DNA of 64,000 bases from DATAQC01 sp051005135 (GTDB lineage: Bacteria; Actinomycetota; Acidimicrobiia; Acidimicrobiales; AC-14). Of this stretch, positions 63,437 to 64,000 are shown in pieces. The stretch is from the NCBI GenBank assembly GCA_051005135.1, contig JBPCJQ010000108.1, positions 1-64,000 on the forward strand. Direction: 5' to 3'. The stretch's first letter is position 1; every line of letters begins with the position of its first letter. The position numbers were made by a program, and so were the translations under genes. Below the pieces are notes generated by a model. The model worked only from the letters and a program-made list of their open reading frames with translations, was not told where the DNA came from and ran no database searches.

Positions 63437-64000
63437 TCCTCGTAACCGGTGCGTCCGGTTTCATCGGACGCCACCTAACCCGGGCTCTGCTCGCCGACGG
63501 CCAGGAGGTCCGGGCCCTGGCCCGGACTGACGACGCCGCCCGGCGGGTGCCCCGAGGCGCCGAGGTGGTCCGCGGCCACATGGCCGACGTGGAGAGCCTA
63601 CGGGACGCAGCCGCAGGGGCAGAAATGACCTATCACCTCGCAGGCGGCTACCGGGGCTCTCCCGCCGAGCTCAACGCTGCCCATGCCGAGGGCACGGCCA
63701 ACCTGGTGTCTGCGCTCCAGCCGGGCACCCGCTTGGTTTTTGTGAGCTCTACTTCAGTCTACGGCTGGCACCAGTCATGGCCGGCCGACCATTCCACGCC
63801 GCCCCGGCCGTCCTCCGCCTACGGTGAAGCCAAACTCGCGGCCGAACGCACGGTCCTAGACTGGAACGAAGGGCCCAAGGTCGTCGCCCGCCCGACCATC
63901 ACCTACGGGCCAGGTGATGAAGGCGGGATGCTGCCGCGCGCGTTCTCCCTGATGAGCCGGGGAATCCGCCATTTCCCGGGCGGGGGCGACAACCGGATCC
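63433..64000 (+). CDS. NAD-dependent epimerase/dehydratase (partial)
   Basis: At least 189 codons, cut by the window end. ATGA overlap with the radical SAM gene. ILVTGASGFIGRHLTRALLA is the NAD-binding motif, TYHLAGGYRGSPAELNAAHA and LVFVSSTSVYGWHQ the catalytic Ser strand, SSAYGEAKLAAERTVL the Tyr/Lys pair, and RPTITYGPGDEGGMLPRAFS the substrate part. Extended SDR; sugar nucleotide, sterol-like or flavonoid-reductase-like activities share this pattern. The operon context favours sugar chemistry. Confidence 0.85.
   Translation, partial: MILVTGASGFIGRHLTRALLADGQEVRALARTDDAARRVPRGAEVVRGHMADVESLRDAAAGAEMTYHLAGGYRGSPAELNAAHAEGTANLVSALQPGTRLVFVSSTSVYGWHQSWPADHSTPPRPSSAYGEAKLAAERTVLDWNEGPKVVARPTITYGPGDEGGMLPRAFSLMSRGIRHFPGGGDNRI

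Noticed and set aside
1..64000. tRNA, rRNA, insertion sequence, integrase or CRISPR array
   Set aside because: Gaps are too short and I saw no CCA-ended cloverleaf, transposase motif, flanking inverted repeats or spaced short repeats.

Overview
The window is about 64 kb of very GC-rich, gene-dense DNA. Coding sits in tight operons with start/stop overlaps (ATGA, GTGA, TGATG) and many GTG starts. Coenzyme F420 genes, an rml/wbbL/guanylyltransferase locus, class E sortase, LCP proteins and TANNNT hexamers 5-10 nt upstream of start codons (leaderless-type promoters) all point to an actinomycete (Actinomycetota). The gene set looks like a deep-branching class such as Acidimicrobiia, but that class assignment is inference. 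I saw no tRNA, rRNA, insertion sequence, CRISPR array or prophage.

Layout. (1) 1-4.05 kb: a lipoprotein built of two tandem repeats, and a biotin carboxylase/BCCP subunit divergent from birA. (2) 4.05-14.1 kb: nucleotide-sugar and wall-linker block: LCP ligase, rmlB-like dehydratase, rmlD, UDP-glucose dehydrogenase, UDP-xylose synthase, two GT2 enzymes (one WbbL-like), a membrane protein, a GDP-mannose-type nucleotidyltransferase and a GalE-like epimerase. (3) 14.1-16.8 kb: lipoprotein, an orphan RHH antitoxin followed by a truncated PIN-toxin remnant, and F420 genes cofE/cofD. (4) 16.9-37.9 kb: an ABC-transporter (Wzm/Wzt) surface-polysaccharide island with many glycosyltransferases, a methyltransferase with coiled-coil tail and a large HAD protein. 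Two secreted ricin-lectin proteins flank it, one an amidase and one with a DPBB-like domain. (5) 38-41.3 kb: two GT4 enzymes, a complete VapBC-type toxin-antitoxin pair with a visible operator, and a small unknown gene. (6) 41.3-54 kb: cell-envelope block: giant GT2/membrane protein, DUF5719-like protein, thioredoxin-like protein, sortase, FnIII-type surface protein, second LCP ligase, Ppm1-like GT2, two L,D-transpeptidases and an HTTM gene pair. (7) 54-64 kb: two tandem paralogous giant YfhO-like membrane proteins, a methyltransferase, a small membrane protein, a GT2, a radical SAM protein and an epimerase that runs off the window.

Together the genes describe building, exporting and attaching cell-surface glycans. 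Sugar nucleotides (dTDP-rhamnose-type, UDP-GlcA/UDP-Xyl, GDP-Man-type) feed GT2/GT4 enzymes; Wzm/Wzt exports the polymer; LCP proteins attach glycans to peptidoglycan; GT-C/YfhO-like membrane enzymes use polyprenyl-phosphate sugars made by DPM1/Ppm1-type enzymes; L,D-transpeptidases and the amidase remodel the wall. The order biotin carboxylase - birA - LCP - rmlD - wbbL - guanylyltransferase - F420 genes recalls the Mycobacterium tuberculosis Rv3261-Rv3285 neighbourhood, so this part looks like an old actinobacterial chromosomal core, with the polysaccharide island inserted beside it.
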